DNA of 64,000 nucleotides from Mageeibacillus indolicus UPII9-5. GTDB lineage: Bacteria; Bacillota; Clostridia; Saccharofermentanales; Fastidiosipilaceae. Of the stretch, positions 40,528 to 48,096 are shown piece after piece. Every line of letters starts with the position of its first letter. The first letter of the stretch is position 1. Position numbers and translations under genes: made by a program. Under the pieces are notes generated by a model. The model worked only from the letters and a program-made list of their open reading frames with translations. It searched no databases and was not told where the DNA came from. The stretch is from assembly GCF_000025225.2 (NCBI RefSeq), contig NC_013895.2, positions 434,001 to 498,000 of the forward strand. The letters are read 5' to 3'.

Positions 40528-41349
40528 ATGCGTATTTTTTCCTTAGTTTCCGGCAGCAGTGGCAATTCGTACCTTTTTTTAAATCGGAGGGAAGCTGTAC
40601 TCATTGATGCAGGGTTGTCTTTGCGAAGTTTAAAAATGAAATTAGCAGAGCTTGGTTTGCAAGATATTTCAATTTTAGGCATATTTATCTCTCACGAACA
40701 TAGCGACCACGTCAAGGGCTTGGAAGCAATTGCCAACAACTTTAAGGCGTCGATTTTCATCACTAATGGTACCAAAGGCGCGTTGGAAAGCAAAATGAGG
40801 CATCCAGAGAAGCAGAAATGGAGGATCATTGCCGCTCAAAGTGAGATAGATCTCGCCGGCTTTGCGGTTAAGGCTGTTGCAATTTCGCATGATGCAACTG
40901 AGCCGGTTGCCTTTACGGTTTCTTGTGGTGGTTTAAAAGTTGCTGTAGTATCCGATACCGGGGTCATAACTCCTGAGTGGGAAATTTTGGCTGATACAGA
41001 GAAGTTCGATATATTTTTCCTGGAGGCCAACTATGACCAGGAGATGCTTTTGGGGGGATCTTATTCTTACCCTTTGAAAATGAGAATTATGAGTGACCGC
41101 GGTCATCTATCCAATTCTCAGACGGCAGAGTTTTTGTACCGATTATATAACAACGGTTGTTGCAATTTTGTTCTTACCCATTTGTCACTGAACAACAATT
41201 TTCCGGAACTGGCCATGCTCGTTGTACGTAGTTATTTTGCTCAGGCGGGGATAAATGTGGGCGATCAAGTGGAGGTATTTTGTGCGCCGCGTTATGATAC
41301 AATGGAATACAAAATAAACGAAAAAGGAAAATTGTGTTTTGAAGATTAG
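40528..41349 (+). CDS. walJ: MBL-fold hydrolase WalJ (YycJ)
   Basis: A metallo-beta-lactamase fold protein. Opening RIFSLVSGSSGNSYLFLN and the metal-binding motif SHEHSDHVKG are those of YycJ/WalJ, which accompanies walRK in most Firmicutes and has been linked to coordination of wall synthesis and DNA replication or repair. Further metal ligands lie in VVSDTGVI and LTHLS. The length, 273 aa, is typical. The gene overlaps rlmH by 11 bp. Confidence 0.92.
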   Translation: MRIFSLVSGSSGNSYLFLNRREAVLIDAGLSLRSLKMKLAELGLQDISILGIFISHEHSDHVKGLEAIANNFKASIFITNGTKGALESKMRHPEKQKWRIIAAQSEIDLAGFAVKAVAISHDATEPVAFTVSCGGLKVAVVSDTGVITPEWEILADTEKFDIFFLEANYDQEMLLGGSYSYPLKMRIMSDRGHLSNSQTAEFLYRLYNNGCCNFVLTHLSLNNNFPELAMLVVRSYFAQAGINVGDQVEVFCAPRYDTMEYKINEKGKLCFED

Positions 41350-41803
41350 CTTAGTTTGTGTAGGTAAACTAAAGGAGCCTTGGCTCAAAGCGGCTGTGGA
41401 AATGTATGCCAAACGTATAAGTAAGTTTGCAGAAGTTGAAATAGTCGAAACGAATGATTTTAAAGATACATTACCTTTGGAATTGATTTTGCAGAAGGAG
41501 GCGGAAGAGGTTCTGAAACGTTTACCTAGCTCAGCTTTTGCCGTATTATGTGATCTGCAGGGACATGAATATGATTCTCTTAATTTGGCACAAAAAATGC
41601 AGAGCTGGATGGAAATGTCAGGTGCACACTTGTATTTTTTAATCGGCGGTTCTAATGGAGTTTCCGAAATTCTGCGAAAAAAAGCAGCCGTAAAGTTGAA
41701 ACTTTCAGCATTGACATTTCCCCACCAATTAACCAGGGTAATACTATTGGAGCAAATTTATCGCTCGTTTAAAATACAAAATGGGGAGAGCTATCATAAG
41801 TGA
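41339..41803 (+). CDS. rlmH: 23S rRNA pseudouridine1915 N3-methyltransferase RlmH
   Basis: SPOUT-class methyltransferase acting on assembled 70S ribosomes at position 1915. It has MKISLVCVGKLKE at the start, the SAM site YFLIGGSNGVSE, and the conserved end HQLTRVILLEQIYRSFKI plus GESYHK. The start is TTG at 41339, inside the end of walJ, with AAAGGA upstream. The length, 154 aa, is normal. It ends the walRK operon; 41804-41882 holds nothing recognisable. Confidence 0.94.
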   Translation: MKISLVCVGKLKEPWLKAAVEMYAKRISKFAEVEIVETNDFKDTLPLELILQKEAEEVLKRLPSSAFAVLCDLQGHEYDSLNLAQKMQSWMEMSGAHLYFLIGGSNGVSEILRKKAAVKLKLSALTFPHQLTRVILLEQIYRSFKIQNGESYHK

Positions 41804-41882
41804 TAATAATAAGCCGTGTTTGCTTTAGGCCTTGATGCCCAAAGTTCAAAAGATATAGACGCGATTCAGATTTATATAGAGC

Positions 41883-41912
41883 TTGACATGAGTGGGTAAA
41901 AAATGGTAAAAT
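41883..41912 (+). promoter_or_regulatory. Vegetative promoter for rpmG-secE-nusG operon
   Basis: TTGACA (41883-41888), 18-bp spacer, TAAAAT (41907-41912), about 60 bp before rpmG. Confidence 0.8.
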
Positions 41913-41972
41913 TTTCAATGCTTATCGAAAGCACTATTTTTTTGTGTAATTTTCCATATAGGAGGTGTTCTC

Positions 41973-42137
41973 ATGGCAAAAGCCAGTCCACGCGAAAAGA
42001 TCATTCTGGCTTGTACTGAGTGCAAACAACGCAATTATAGCACTAAGAAAAACAAGAAAAATGATCCGGAGAGACTAGAAATTAAGAAGTATTGCAGATT
42101 CTGCCGTACACATACAGCACATCGGGAAACAAAATAA
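41973..42137 (+). CDS. rpmG: 50S ribosomal protein L33
   Basis: A 54-residue basic protein with two CxxC pairs (CTEC, CRFC), i.e. the zinc-binding form of L33, and the typical [20 protein letters not shown] core. AGGAGGTG stands upstream of ATG 41973. It leads the conserved rpmG-secE-nusG-rplK-rplA order. Confidence 0.96.
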   Translation: MAKASPREKIILACTECKQRNYSTKKNKKNDPERLEIKKYCRFCRTHTAHRETK

Positions 42138-42174
42138 TAGCTGAGTGTGCTAAAGCCGGCGAACGGAGGATGCA

Positions 42175-42531
42175 ATGGCAGATAACAAAGAAAACAAAAA
42201 ACAAAATTTGAAAAATAAATCGGCCAAAAAGAATTTTTTCGGCGATTTGAAAGCAGAATTAAAACGTGTTGCTTGGCCGGATAAAGAAAAGACTGTCCGT
42301 ACGGTGGCGGCTGTTGTTGTGCTGACCGTGGCGTTTGCCCTGTTGATATGGATTGTTGACACCTTAGTTTATGGTGGTTTGAATTTAATCGGATTCCATG
42401 GTGATAAATCTGTTAAACCGAATAGACTTCCGGCTGCCGCAGATACTGTCCCCACTCCATCAGCTGCAAATGTTATGCCTACTCAGACCTTGCCTGATCA
42501 ACCGGCAGAGACGACCGGAGCTTCAAAATGA
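42175..42531 (+). CDS. secE: Preprotein translocase subunit SecE, extended C-terminus
   Basis: Single-span SecE of the SecYEG channel. The amphipathic KNFFGDLKAELKRVAWPDKEK precedes the membrane helix (TVAAVVVLTVAFALLIWIVDTLVYGG, about 42-68). Gram-positive SecE normally ends soon after the helix (60-75 aa); here about 45 further residues rich in Pro, Ala and Thr follow, which would face outside. AGGATG-type spacing to ATG 42175. It overlaps nusG by 4 bp. Confidence 0.92.
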   Translation: MADNKENKKQNLKNKSAKKNFFGDLKAELKRVAWPDKEKTVRTVAAVVVLTVAFALLIWIVDTLVYGGLNLIGFHGDKSVKPNRLPAAADTVPTPSAANVMPTQTLPDQPAETTGASK

Positions 42532-43070
42532 GTACAAATGAAACAAATGATACAAATACAGCTTTGTGGTATGTGATTCATACATATTCCGGTTATGAAA
42601 ACAAGGTGAAAGATACTTTGGAGCAAATCGTTGAAAACCGCGGTTTGCAGGATTATATCCAAGAAGTTTCCGTCCCTGTCGAAGAACAGGTGGAGATTAA
42701 GGATGGCAAAAAAAAGGTCGTTCAAAAAAAGCTGTATCCTGGGTACGTATTGGTTAAAATGATTTTGACGGATGAGATGTGGTACATAGTGCGAAATACG
42801 CGTGGTGTTACTGGTTTCGTCGGCCCGAACAAACCAGTACCTCTTTCGGAAGAAGAACTGGCAATTATGGGTTTGCTGAAAGATTGGGATCCGGTCATCG
42901 ACTATGCTGTAGGCGATTCTGTCAAAGTTATCAATGGACCGCTTGAGAGTTTTATTGGAACTGTCGAAGAAATAAATATGGAAAAGAAAAAAGTACGTGT
43001 TTTGGTTTCTATGTTTGGGCGTGAAACTCCGGTAGAACTCGAATTTACGCAAGTGCTTAGATTGCTATAA
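42528..43070 (+). CDS. nusG: Transcription antitermination factor NusG
   Basis: Binds RNA polymerase and couples it to ribosomes or Rho. The NGN domain shows [20 protein letters not shown] and [10 protein letters not shown] and the KOW motif [19 protein letters not shown] lies at the C-terminus. The length is 180 aa. ATG 42528 overlaps the secE stop (ATGA), so the two are coupled. Confidence 0.96.
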   Translation: MSTNETNDTNTALWYVIHTYSGYENKVKDTLEQIVENRGLQDYIQEVSVPVEEQVEIKDGKKKVVQKKLYPGYVLVKMILTDEMWYIVRNTRGVTGFVGPNKPVPLSEEELAIMGLLKDWDPVIDYAVGDSVKVINGPLESFIGTVEEINMEKKKVRVLVSMFGRETPVELEFTQVLRLL

Positions 43071-43126
43071 GTTTGGATCACTGTCGATTAAAATTCGACT
43101 TTGAAATATTATTGGGAGGTGGAAAT

Positions 43127-43552
43127 ATGGCAAAGAAAATTTCCGGTTATGTAAAACTTCAAATTCCAGCAGGTAAAGCCACACCTGCACCACCGGTCGG
43201 ACCAGCTCTTGGACAACATGGTATTAACATTGCCCAGTTTGTAAAGGAGTTTAACGAAAGAACAGCAAAGGATGCCGGTTTGGTTATTCCGGTTGTTATT
43301 ACTGTTTACGCCGATCGTAGCTACTCTTTTATTACCAAGACCCCACCGGTTCCGGTATTGCTGAAAAAAGCATGTAAGATTGAGTCCGGTTCAGGCAAGC
43401 CTAACCGTGACAAGGTTGCTAAAATCAGTTGGGAAGATTGTTTGAAAATAGCTGAAATTAAATTGGTTGATACCAATGCCGCTGATGTTGAATCTTGCGC
43501 TAGAATGGTCGCCGGTACGGCTCGCAGCATGGGAATTGTAGTTGAGAAATAA
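43127..43552 (+). CDS. rplK: 50S ribosomal protein L11
   Basis: L11 of the GTPase-associated centre. It starts [20 protein letters not shown], has [14 protein letters not shown] and [15 protein letters not shown], and ends [15 protein letters not shown]. The correct start is ATG 43127 with GGGAGGTGG upstream, giving 141 aa; the frame is open further upstream but without a ribosome binding site. Confidence 0.97.
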   Translation: MAKKISGYVKLQIPAGKATPAPPVGPALGQHGINIAQFVKEFNERTAKDAGLVIPVVITVYADRSYSFITKTPPVPVLLKKACKIESGSGKPNRDKVAKISWEDCLKIAEIKLVDTNAADVESCARMVAGTARSMGIVVEK

Positions 43553-43563
43553 GGAGAGTAGAT

Positions 43564-44259
43564 ATGAAAAGAGGAAAAAGATATTCCGCCGCAGCTCAAG
43601 TTGTGGATCGCAATACTGTCTACGATCCTTCCGCAGCTGTAGCTTTGATTCCGCAAATTGCCAAAGCCAAGTTTGATGAGACTGTAGAGTTACATGTCCG
43701 GCTGGGTGTTGACTCACGTCACGCTGATCAACAGGTACGTGGCGCAGTTGTCTTGCCGCATGGAACTGGTAAAACAATTCGCGTTTTAGTTTTTGCTAAA
43801 GGGCCAAAAGCTGATGAGGCAAAGGCTGCTGGTGCTGATTATGTTGGCGCCGAAGATTTGGTTACCAAGATCACTGCTGAAAACTGGTTTGATTTTGACG
43901 TTGTAGTTGCTACACCGGATATGATGGGTGTTGTTGGCCGTTTAGGTAAGGTTTTAGGCCCTAAGGGTTTAATGCCTAACCCCAAGGCTGGCACCGTCAG
44001 TATGGATGTTACTAAAGCAATAAATGAGATCAAAGCTGGTAAAATTGAGTATCGTTTGGATAAAACGAACATTATTCACTGTCCTATCGGTAAAGCTTCT
44101 TTTGGAAACGAAAAGTTGCTGGCCAACTATATGGCTTTGATGGAGGCTATCATTAAGGCCAAGCCGGTTGCTGCCAAAGGGCAGTACATTAAGAGCGCAG
44201 TGCTGACCACTACAATGGGTCCAGCCATCAAGCTGAATTCATCTAGGTTGCTCGGTTAA
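43564..44259 (+). CDS. rplA: 50S ribosomal protein L1
   Basis: L1 of the ribosomal stalk that moves E-site tRNA. The pattern [15 protein letters not shown] at the start, [19 protein letters not shown], and [20 protein letters not shown] are typical. The length, 231 aa, is normal. It is 11 bp after rplK; in many bacteria L1 represses this two-gene unit. Confidence 0.97.
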   Translation: MKRGKRYSAAAQVVDRNTVYDPSAAVALIPQIAKAKFDETVELHVRLGVDSRHADQQVRGAVVLPHGTGKTIRVLVFAKGPKADEAKAAGADYVGAEDLVTKITAENWFDFDVVVATPDMMGVVGRLGKVLGPKGLMPNPKAGTVSMDVTKAINEIKAGKIEYRLDKTNIIHCPIGKASFGNEKLLANYMALMEAIIKAKPVAAKGQYIKSAVLTTTMGPAIKLNSSRLLG

Positions 44260-44298
44260 CGCTTGTAAATTTGTAAGTTTTATCTTATAATTTTTTAG

Positions 44299-44392
44299 AA
44301 CCGAAGACAGTAGGTGTCCATAAATCCTACCGAGGTACATTTTGAATTTTCAGTGTCCCTCGATGTTTGTCCGAGGGGCACTTTATTTTTGG
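44299..44392 (+). promoter_or_regulatory. L10 leader (rplJ-rplL mRNA autoregulatory element)
   Basis: ACCGAAGACAGTAGGTGTCC and the pairing partner ATCCTACCGAGGT (around 44324-44337) match the conserved kink-turn core of the L10 leader, where the L10(L12)4 complex binds to control rplJL. It is followed directly by an attenuator-type hairpin. Confidence 0.85.
44352..44390 (+). terminator. Attenuator in rplJ leader
   Basis: AGTGTCCCTCG (44352-44362) pairs with CGAGGGGCACT (44372-44382), 11 bp with one G-U pair, followed by TTATTTTT and then the rplJ ribosome binding site. Confidence 0.85.
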
Positions 44393-44409
44393 AGATAAGG
44401 AGGAAAAAT

Positions 44410-44955
44410 ATGCCTAGTGCGAAAATTCTAGAGCTTAAAAAAGCTGAAGTGAGCAAGCTTGCCGAAGCTTTCAAGAACGCTCAAACTTTGATAGTTGCCA
44501 ACTATCGCGGTTTAACCGTTGCGCAGGATACTGAGTTGCGTAAGGCTCTGCGTGAAGCGGGTGTTCATTACAAGGTTGTAAAGAACACGATGGCTACGTT
44601 GGCTGTTAGGGAAGCGGGAATCGAAGGTTTGGAGGAGGTCTTTAATGGACCGACCGCCGTAGCTTACTCTGATAACGATCCTGTCGCGCCCGCAAAGGTT
44701 ATCAAGGATTTTAGTAAGAAATTTGAACTGCTCGAAATAAAGGGCGGTGCAACTGAGGGTAAAGCAATCGGTTTAGACGTTGTTGAGCGCCTTGCTGCTA
44801 TTCCGTCACGTGAAACATTGCTTACTCAGTTGGTATTTACTTTGGCTTCACCTATTTCAGGTTTGGCTCGTGTTATTAATGAAATCAGCAAGCTGGGCGG
44901 CGAAGCGCCGGCCGAAGCTCAGGCAACCGAGGAGACTGCTCCTGTTGCTGAATAA
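44410..44955 (+). CDS. rplJ: 50S ribosomal protein L10
   Basis: Base of the ribosomal stalk that holds the L7/L12 dimers. Motifs are ANYRGLTVAQDTELRKALRE, YKVVKNTMATLAVREAG and GPTAVAYS; the C-terminal helix that binds L7/L12 follows. The start is ATG 44410 with AAGGAGG upstream, giving 181 aa; earlier in-frame codons lie inside the leader RNA. Confidence 0.96.
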   Translation: MPSAKILELKKAEVSKLAEAFKNAQTLIVANYRGLTVAQDTELRKALREAGVHYKVVKNTMATLAVREAGIEGLEEVFNGPTAVAYSDNDPVAPAKVIKDFSKKFELLEIKGGATEGKAIGLDVVERLAAIPSRETLLTQLVFTLASPISGLARVINEISKLGGEAPAEAQATEETAPVAE

Positions 44956-44983
44956 TATTGTTTATTGCTATTGGAGGTAAAAA

Positions 44984-45361
44984 ATGGCTAGCGAAAAAGT
45001 TGCGAAATTTGTAGAAGAAGTTAAGACCCTCAGCGTTTTGGAGTTGTCTGAATTGGTAAAGGCCTTGGAAGATGAGTTCGGTGTTTCTGCGGCTGCGGCT
45101 GTTGTTGCTGCAGGTCCTGCTGGTGATGCCCCCGCTGCTGCGGCTGAGCAAACAGAATTCACTGTTGTTCTTAAATCAGCTGGACAGGCTAAGATCAATG
45201 TTATCAAGGCTGTACGTGAAATTACCGGTTTGGGCTTGAAGGAAGCTAAGGCTGTTGTAGATGAGGCTCCCAAAGCCGTTAAAGAGAATGTCAGCAAAGA
45301 GGATGCTGAAGCTTGTGCCGCTAAACTTAAAGAGGCTGGAGCTGAAGTGGAGATCAAGTAA
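44984..45361 (+). CDS. rplL: 50S ribosomal protein L7/L12
   Basis: The flexible stalk protein that recruits translational GTPases. An N-terminal dimerisation helix, an alanine-rich hinge ([21 protein letters not shown] region), and the conserved C-terminal domain ([36 protein letters not shown]) are complete. 125 aa. TTGGAGG precedes ATG 44984. Confidence 0.97.
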   Translation: MASEKVAKFVEEVKTLSVLELSELVKALEDEFGVSAAAAVVAAGPAGDAPAAAAEQTEFTVVLKSAGQAKINVIKAVREITGLGLKEAKAVVDEAPKAVKENVSKEDAEACAAKLKEAGAEVEIK

Positions 45362-45398
45362 TCACATTTGTATCTACTTTTTATTATCTGCATTTTGC

Positions 45399-45435
45399 AA
45401 GTTGTCCATCCTGTCGGGTGGACAACTTTTTTATT
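45399..45435 (+). terminator. Terminator after rplL
   Basis: AAGTTGTCCA (45399-45408) pairs with TGGACAACTT (45419-45428), with further pairs inside, and a run of six T follows. It closes the ribosomal protein unit, with no rpoB downstream. Confidence 0.92.
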
Positions 45436-45618
45436 ACTTTCATTTGTTCCTTCATTATTTCGCTTTGCTCCATTATTACTTAGAAAGTTCTATTAATTTT
45501 ATTTGGTGCAGTAATGCGGTTATCGACAACAAAACTTTTTTGTAACTGCGGTGCAAGAAATGCTTAAAGTTGTTTTAATAATAGAAAAAAGTCCAATTAT
45601 GCTTGATATATCGGGCTC

Positions 45619-45669
45619 TTTTGTCGCTTTTTGTCGCTTTTTTGATCTATTTTTGTATTGTTTTGTCGC
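45619..45669 (+). promoter_or_regulatory. Three TTTTGTCGC motifs, 0A-box-like
   Basis: TTTTGTCGC occurs at 45619-45627, 45629-45637 and 45661-45669, i.e. 10 and 32 bp apart, on one face of the helix. The core resembles the Spo0A box (TTTGTCGAAA-like, TGTCGAA core) and lies in front of a gene with a Spo0A-type DNA-binding domain. Autoregulation is an inference. The rest of the 376-bp gap (45362-45737) holds the rplL terminator and AT-rich DNA. Confidence 0.5.
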
Positions 45670-45737
45670 TTGAATATTGGCAAAATGTAGTTGCGCATTA
45701 TGAAGCGTCTATATTTATTAATTTATGGAGGTGTACC

Positions 45738-46373
45738 ATGATCAAGACTAATGATGAAAATCCTTTCGACAGTATCAAATTTTATGTAGCTGCAAGTGAC
45801 CGCGATATGCTCGGTCGCTTAACCTCTATTCTTGAGCGTAAAGGTATGATCAGTTGTTGGGAAAAGAGCGGAGAGATGAGCTTTTTACTGGACGGAAGGC
45901 AAGGTGGCTATCACGTAGCTCGCCAAATTTCGGAAATTAACGATCACTTGAGACATCGCCGTAACACACAAAGTGAGTCACAAAAGCGACTGCTTAAGTT
46001 AATTAATCGTGCTTTAAATTCCTATGGCCTGCGAGAAGAATTGAAAGGTACTGAATTTTTGCGTGAGATTATTTTTCATCTGATAGTCAACAAGGGCAAT
46101 TTAACGAACTTCAGCAAAGGTGTGTATTTAGATGTTGCGCGTCACTATGGCACTGAGCCTAAGTTAATCGATCGGGCGATCAGATACACAAGGATGCAAG
46201 CAGGAATCACCTTGACCAACGTTGAGTTTATTCACAAACTGCTCAACGACTTGCAAAGTGAAGCTTCATTAGAGACGAAAAAAGAAACTATAGTATATAG
46301 CTTGCCGGGGACGCAAATTACTTTGGCTGATCTGGTCGCGGAAAACGGTTGCGGAGATCTGGCAAGTTATTGA
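45738..46373 (+). CDS. Spo0A-like DNA-binding protein without receiver domain
   Basis: A 211-residue protein. Residues about 83-175 match the Spo0A effector domain: LLKLINRALNSYGLREELKG, TEFLREII, then VYLDVARHYGTEPKLIDRAIRY with the recognition helix (138-153), and TNVEFIHKLLNDL. The N-terminal ~75 residues (IKFYVAASDRDMLGRLTSIL start) are too short for a response-regulator receiver domain and lack the phospho-acceptor arrangement; they may be a remnant of one. ATG 45738 is supported by GGAGGTG; the frame is open upstream to 45603 but would put a false hydrophobic segment on the protein. It may be constitutively active or controlled by another signal. Neighbours (rplL, tRNAs) give no clue. 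Confidence 0.75.
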   Translation: MIKTNDENPFDSIKFYVAASDRDMLGRLTSILERKGMISCWEKSGEMSFLLDGRQGGYHVARQISEINDHLRHRRNTQSESQKRLLKLINRALNSYGLREELKGTEFLREIIFHLIVNKGNLTNFSKGVYLDVARHYGTEPKLIDRAIRYTRMQAGITLTNVEFIHKLLNDLQSEASLETKKETIVYSLPGTQITLADLVAENGCGDLASY

Positions 46374-46437
46374 TACGAATAAAAATTTCAAAATAATTAT
46401 CATTATCGCATTGCTGGTAAGGCAACTCTTGACAGTA

Positions 46438-46469
46438 AAAGCTCTTGTGTGTTAACATACAAGAGCTTT
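46438..46469 (+). repeat. Perfect inverted repeat without T-run
   Basis: AAAGCTCTTGT (46438-46448) and ACAAGAGCTTT (46459-46469) pair perfectly. No T-run follows, so it is a weak terminator at best; the arm nearly repeats the rrn terminator stem at 36397. Confidence 0.7.
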
Positions 46470-46524
46470 GTAGCGAAGGTTGTCAACGATACCGTAACAA
46501 TACTTAAAAAGGATTTGAAAAGTA

Positions 46525-46553
46525 TTGACAAAGCGAATGAGACCTGATAAAAT
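46525..46553 (+). promoter_or_regulatory. Promoter of tRNA operon
   Basis: TTGACA (46525-46530), 17-bp spacer, TAAAAT (46548-46553), 26 bp before the first tRNA. Confidence 0.85.
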
Positions 46554-46579
46554 GATCAAGCGCTCAAACGCAAAACAAT

Positions 46580-46656
46580 GGCGGTATAGCTCAGTTGGCT
46601 AGAGCATGCGGTTCATACCCGCAGTGTCGTTGGTTCGAATCCGACTACCGCTACCA
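46580..46656 (+). tRNA. tRNA-Met (CAT)
   Basis: Acceptor GGCGGTA/TACCGCT with a G-U first pair, D-arm TAGCTCAGTTGGCTAGAGC, anticodon stem TGCGG/CCGCA with loop TTCATAC, T-loop TTCGAAT, encoded CCA. The paired first base means it is not the initiator; elongator Met is more likely than tRNA-Ile2. Confidence 0.93.
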
Positions 46657-46660
46657 ATTT

Positions 46661-46735
46661 GGCCCGTTGGTCAAGCGGCTAAGACACGGCCCTTTCACGG
46701 CTGAGACAGGAGTTCGATTCTCCTACGGGTCACCA
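46661..46735 (+). tRNA. tRNA-Glu (TTC)
   Basis: Acceptor GGCCCGT/ACGGGTC, D-arm TGGTCAAGCGGCTAAGAC, anticodon loop CTTTCAC with anticodon TTC, T-loop TTCGATT, encoded CCA. It complements the CTC-reading tRNA-Glu at 2257. Confidence 0.95.
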
Positions 46736-46739
46736 ATTT

Positions 46740-46814
46740 GCGGGATTAACTCAGTGGTAGAGTGTCACCTTGCCAAGGTGAAAGTCGCGAGTTCGAATCT
46801 CGTATCCCGCTCCA
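46740..46814 (+). tRNA. tRNA-Gly (GCC)
   Basis: Acceptor GCGGGAT/ATCCCGC, D-arm AACTCAGTGGTAGAGT, anticodon stem TCACC/GGTGA with loop TTGCCAA, T-loop TTCGAAT, encoded CCA. Confidence 0.95.
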
Positions 46815-46816
46815 TC

Positions 46817-46843
46817 GATTGACCGTCATATAGGCGGTCAATC
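46817..46843 (+). repeat. Hairpin between tRNA-Gly and tRNA-Cys
   Basis: GATTGACCG (46817-46825) pairs perfectly with CGGTCAATC (46835-46843) around a 9-nt loop, with no T-run. It is perhaps a processing or stability element of the tRNA precursor. Confidence 0.7.
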
Positions 46844-46850
46844 TCATATT

Positions 46851-46925
<75 letters not shown>

Positions 46926-46929
46926 AATG

Positions 46930-46966
46930 AAGACGACAATAGGATAAGTTCCGGTCGTCTTTTTTT
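46930..46966 (+). terminator. Terminator of tRNA operon
   Basis: AAGACGAC (46930-46937) pairs with GTCGTCTT (46954-46961) and is followed by a long run of T. Confidence 0.85.
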
Positions 46967-47015
46967 ATATAATGAAACTTTGCCGGGAATGTGGTTGATC
47001 ATCTGCTATAGGGAT

Positions 47016-47070
47016 CCTGGCTCAACTTCCAGCAGCCTGGCTCAACTTCCCGTAGCTTTACTTAACTTTC
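47016..47070 (+). repeat. Three 20-bp tandem repeats before hprK
   Basis: CCTGGCTCAACTTCC occurs at 47016-47030 and 47036-47050, and a decayed third copy (CTTTACTTAACTTTC) at 47056-47070, all exactly 20 bp apart, in non-coding DNA. Confidence 0.85.
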
Positions 47071-47130
47071 GTTTTTTTAGTGAATAATTCGGCTACGTTA
47101 TTTGAATTAAGTCCGGAATCCGGCTCGAAA

Positions 47131-47147
47131 TATGTTAGAATAACATA
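47131..47147 (+). promoter_or_regulatory. 17-bp palindrome at hprK promoter region
   Basis: TATGTTA-GAA-TAACATA is a perfect inverted repeat with 7-bp arms, ending 4 bp before the GGAGGG ribosome binding site region of hprK. A TAGAAT inside it could be a -10 box. It has the form of an operator for a dimeric repressor; the protein is unknown. Confidence 0.55.
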
Positions 47148-47163
47148 GACGGAGGGTATTAAA

Positions 47164-48096
47164 ATGGCTGTAGTAACTTTAACCAAAATTATTAAAGAAT
47201 TTGATTTGGAAGAAATCACATCATTCGGAACTGAAGATAACATTCATATTACAGTTGCTGATTGTACTCGACCAGGTCTTCAGTTGGCCGGGTATTACGA
47301 TCATTTCGGGCATGACAGGCTTCAGTTGATGGGAAATATGGAGATGGCTTTTTTGGCGCGCTTGGACAGCCGTGAGCGAGAAAACTGCCTCGATAAGCTG
47401 TTTGCACAAAAAATACCGTGTATGGTTATTGCACGGCACCGCGAGCCGTTCCCGGAATTGATAAAAATATCGCAAAAGTATCAGATCCCTTTGTTGCGAG
47501 CTCGTGATGCCACATCGACTTTCATGAGTACACTCATAAAATACTTGAATATAGAGTTGGCGCCGATGGTATCTTTGCACGGTGCCTTAGTTGAGATCCA
47601 TGGCGAAGGTGTTTTGATTTTAGGTGAATCTGGGGTCGGTAAGTCAGAAACAGCGATTGAAATTGTTAAACGTGGGCATCGTTTAATTGCGGATGATCTG
47701 GTTGAGGTAAGGCGAGTCTCAGATACGACTTTGCTCGGTCGAGCGCCGCAAATGTTGCGTCACTTGCTGGAACTTCGTGGTTTGGGAATAATTGATGTTA
47801 AAGAGCTTTACGGCGTGTCTTCAGTAAAAATGCAGGAAAGTATTAATTTTGTCATTAACCTAGAATTATGGAATGAAAATAAAATATATGAGCGTATAGG
47901 TATTAACGAGGAACATACCGAAATTCTTGGTATATCGGTTCCTTCAATCACTATACCTGTGCGTCCGGGACGGAACTTGGCCATCATTGCTGAAGTGGCG
48001 GCGATTAATTTCCGGCAAAAGAAAATGGGATACAATGCAGCTTTAGAGCTTACGAAACGGCTATTCGGGCAAAAGGCGGTACCTGAGCATGAATAA
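47164..48096 (+). CDS. hprK: HPr kinase/phosphorylase
   Basis: Phosphorylates and dephosphorylates Ser46 of HPr, the switch for carbon catabolite control. The N-terminal domain (1-130) is followed by the P-loop GESGVGKSETAIEIVKRGH and the HPrK signature LELRGLGIIDVKELYG. The length, 310 aa, is normal. GGAGGG precedes ATG 47164. It overlaps murB by 8 bp, beginning the conserved hprK-murB-rapZ-whiA string. HPr itself is not in the window. Confidence 0.96.
   Translation: MAVVTLTKIIKEFDLEEITSFGTEDNIHITVADCTRPGLQLAGYYDHFGHDRLQLMGNMEMAFLARLDSRERENCLDKLFAQKIPCMVIARHREPFPELIKISQKYQIPLLRARDATSTFMSTLIKYLNIELAPMVSLHGALVEIHGEGVLILGESGVGKSETAIEIVKRGHRLIADDLVEVRRVSDTTLLGRAPQMLRHLLELRGLGIIDVKELYGVSSVKMQESINFVINLELWNENKIYERIGINEEHTEILGISVPSITIPVRPGRNLAIIAEVAAINFRQKKMGYNAALELTKRLFGQKAVPEHE

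Noticed and set aside
45603-45737. N-terminal extension with a hydrophobic segment on the Spo0A-like protein
   Set aside because: GGAGGTG sits exactly before ATG 45738, and the extension translates the repeat motifs and AT-rich promoter DNA.
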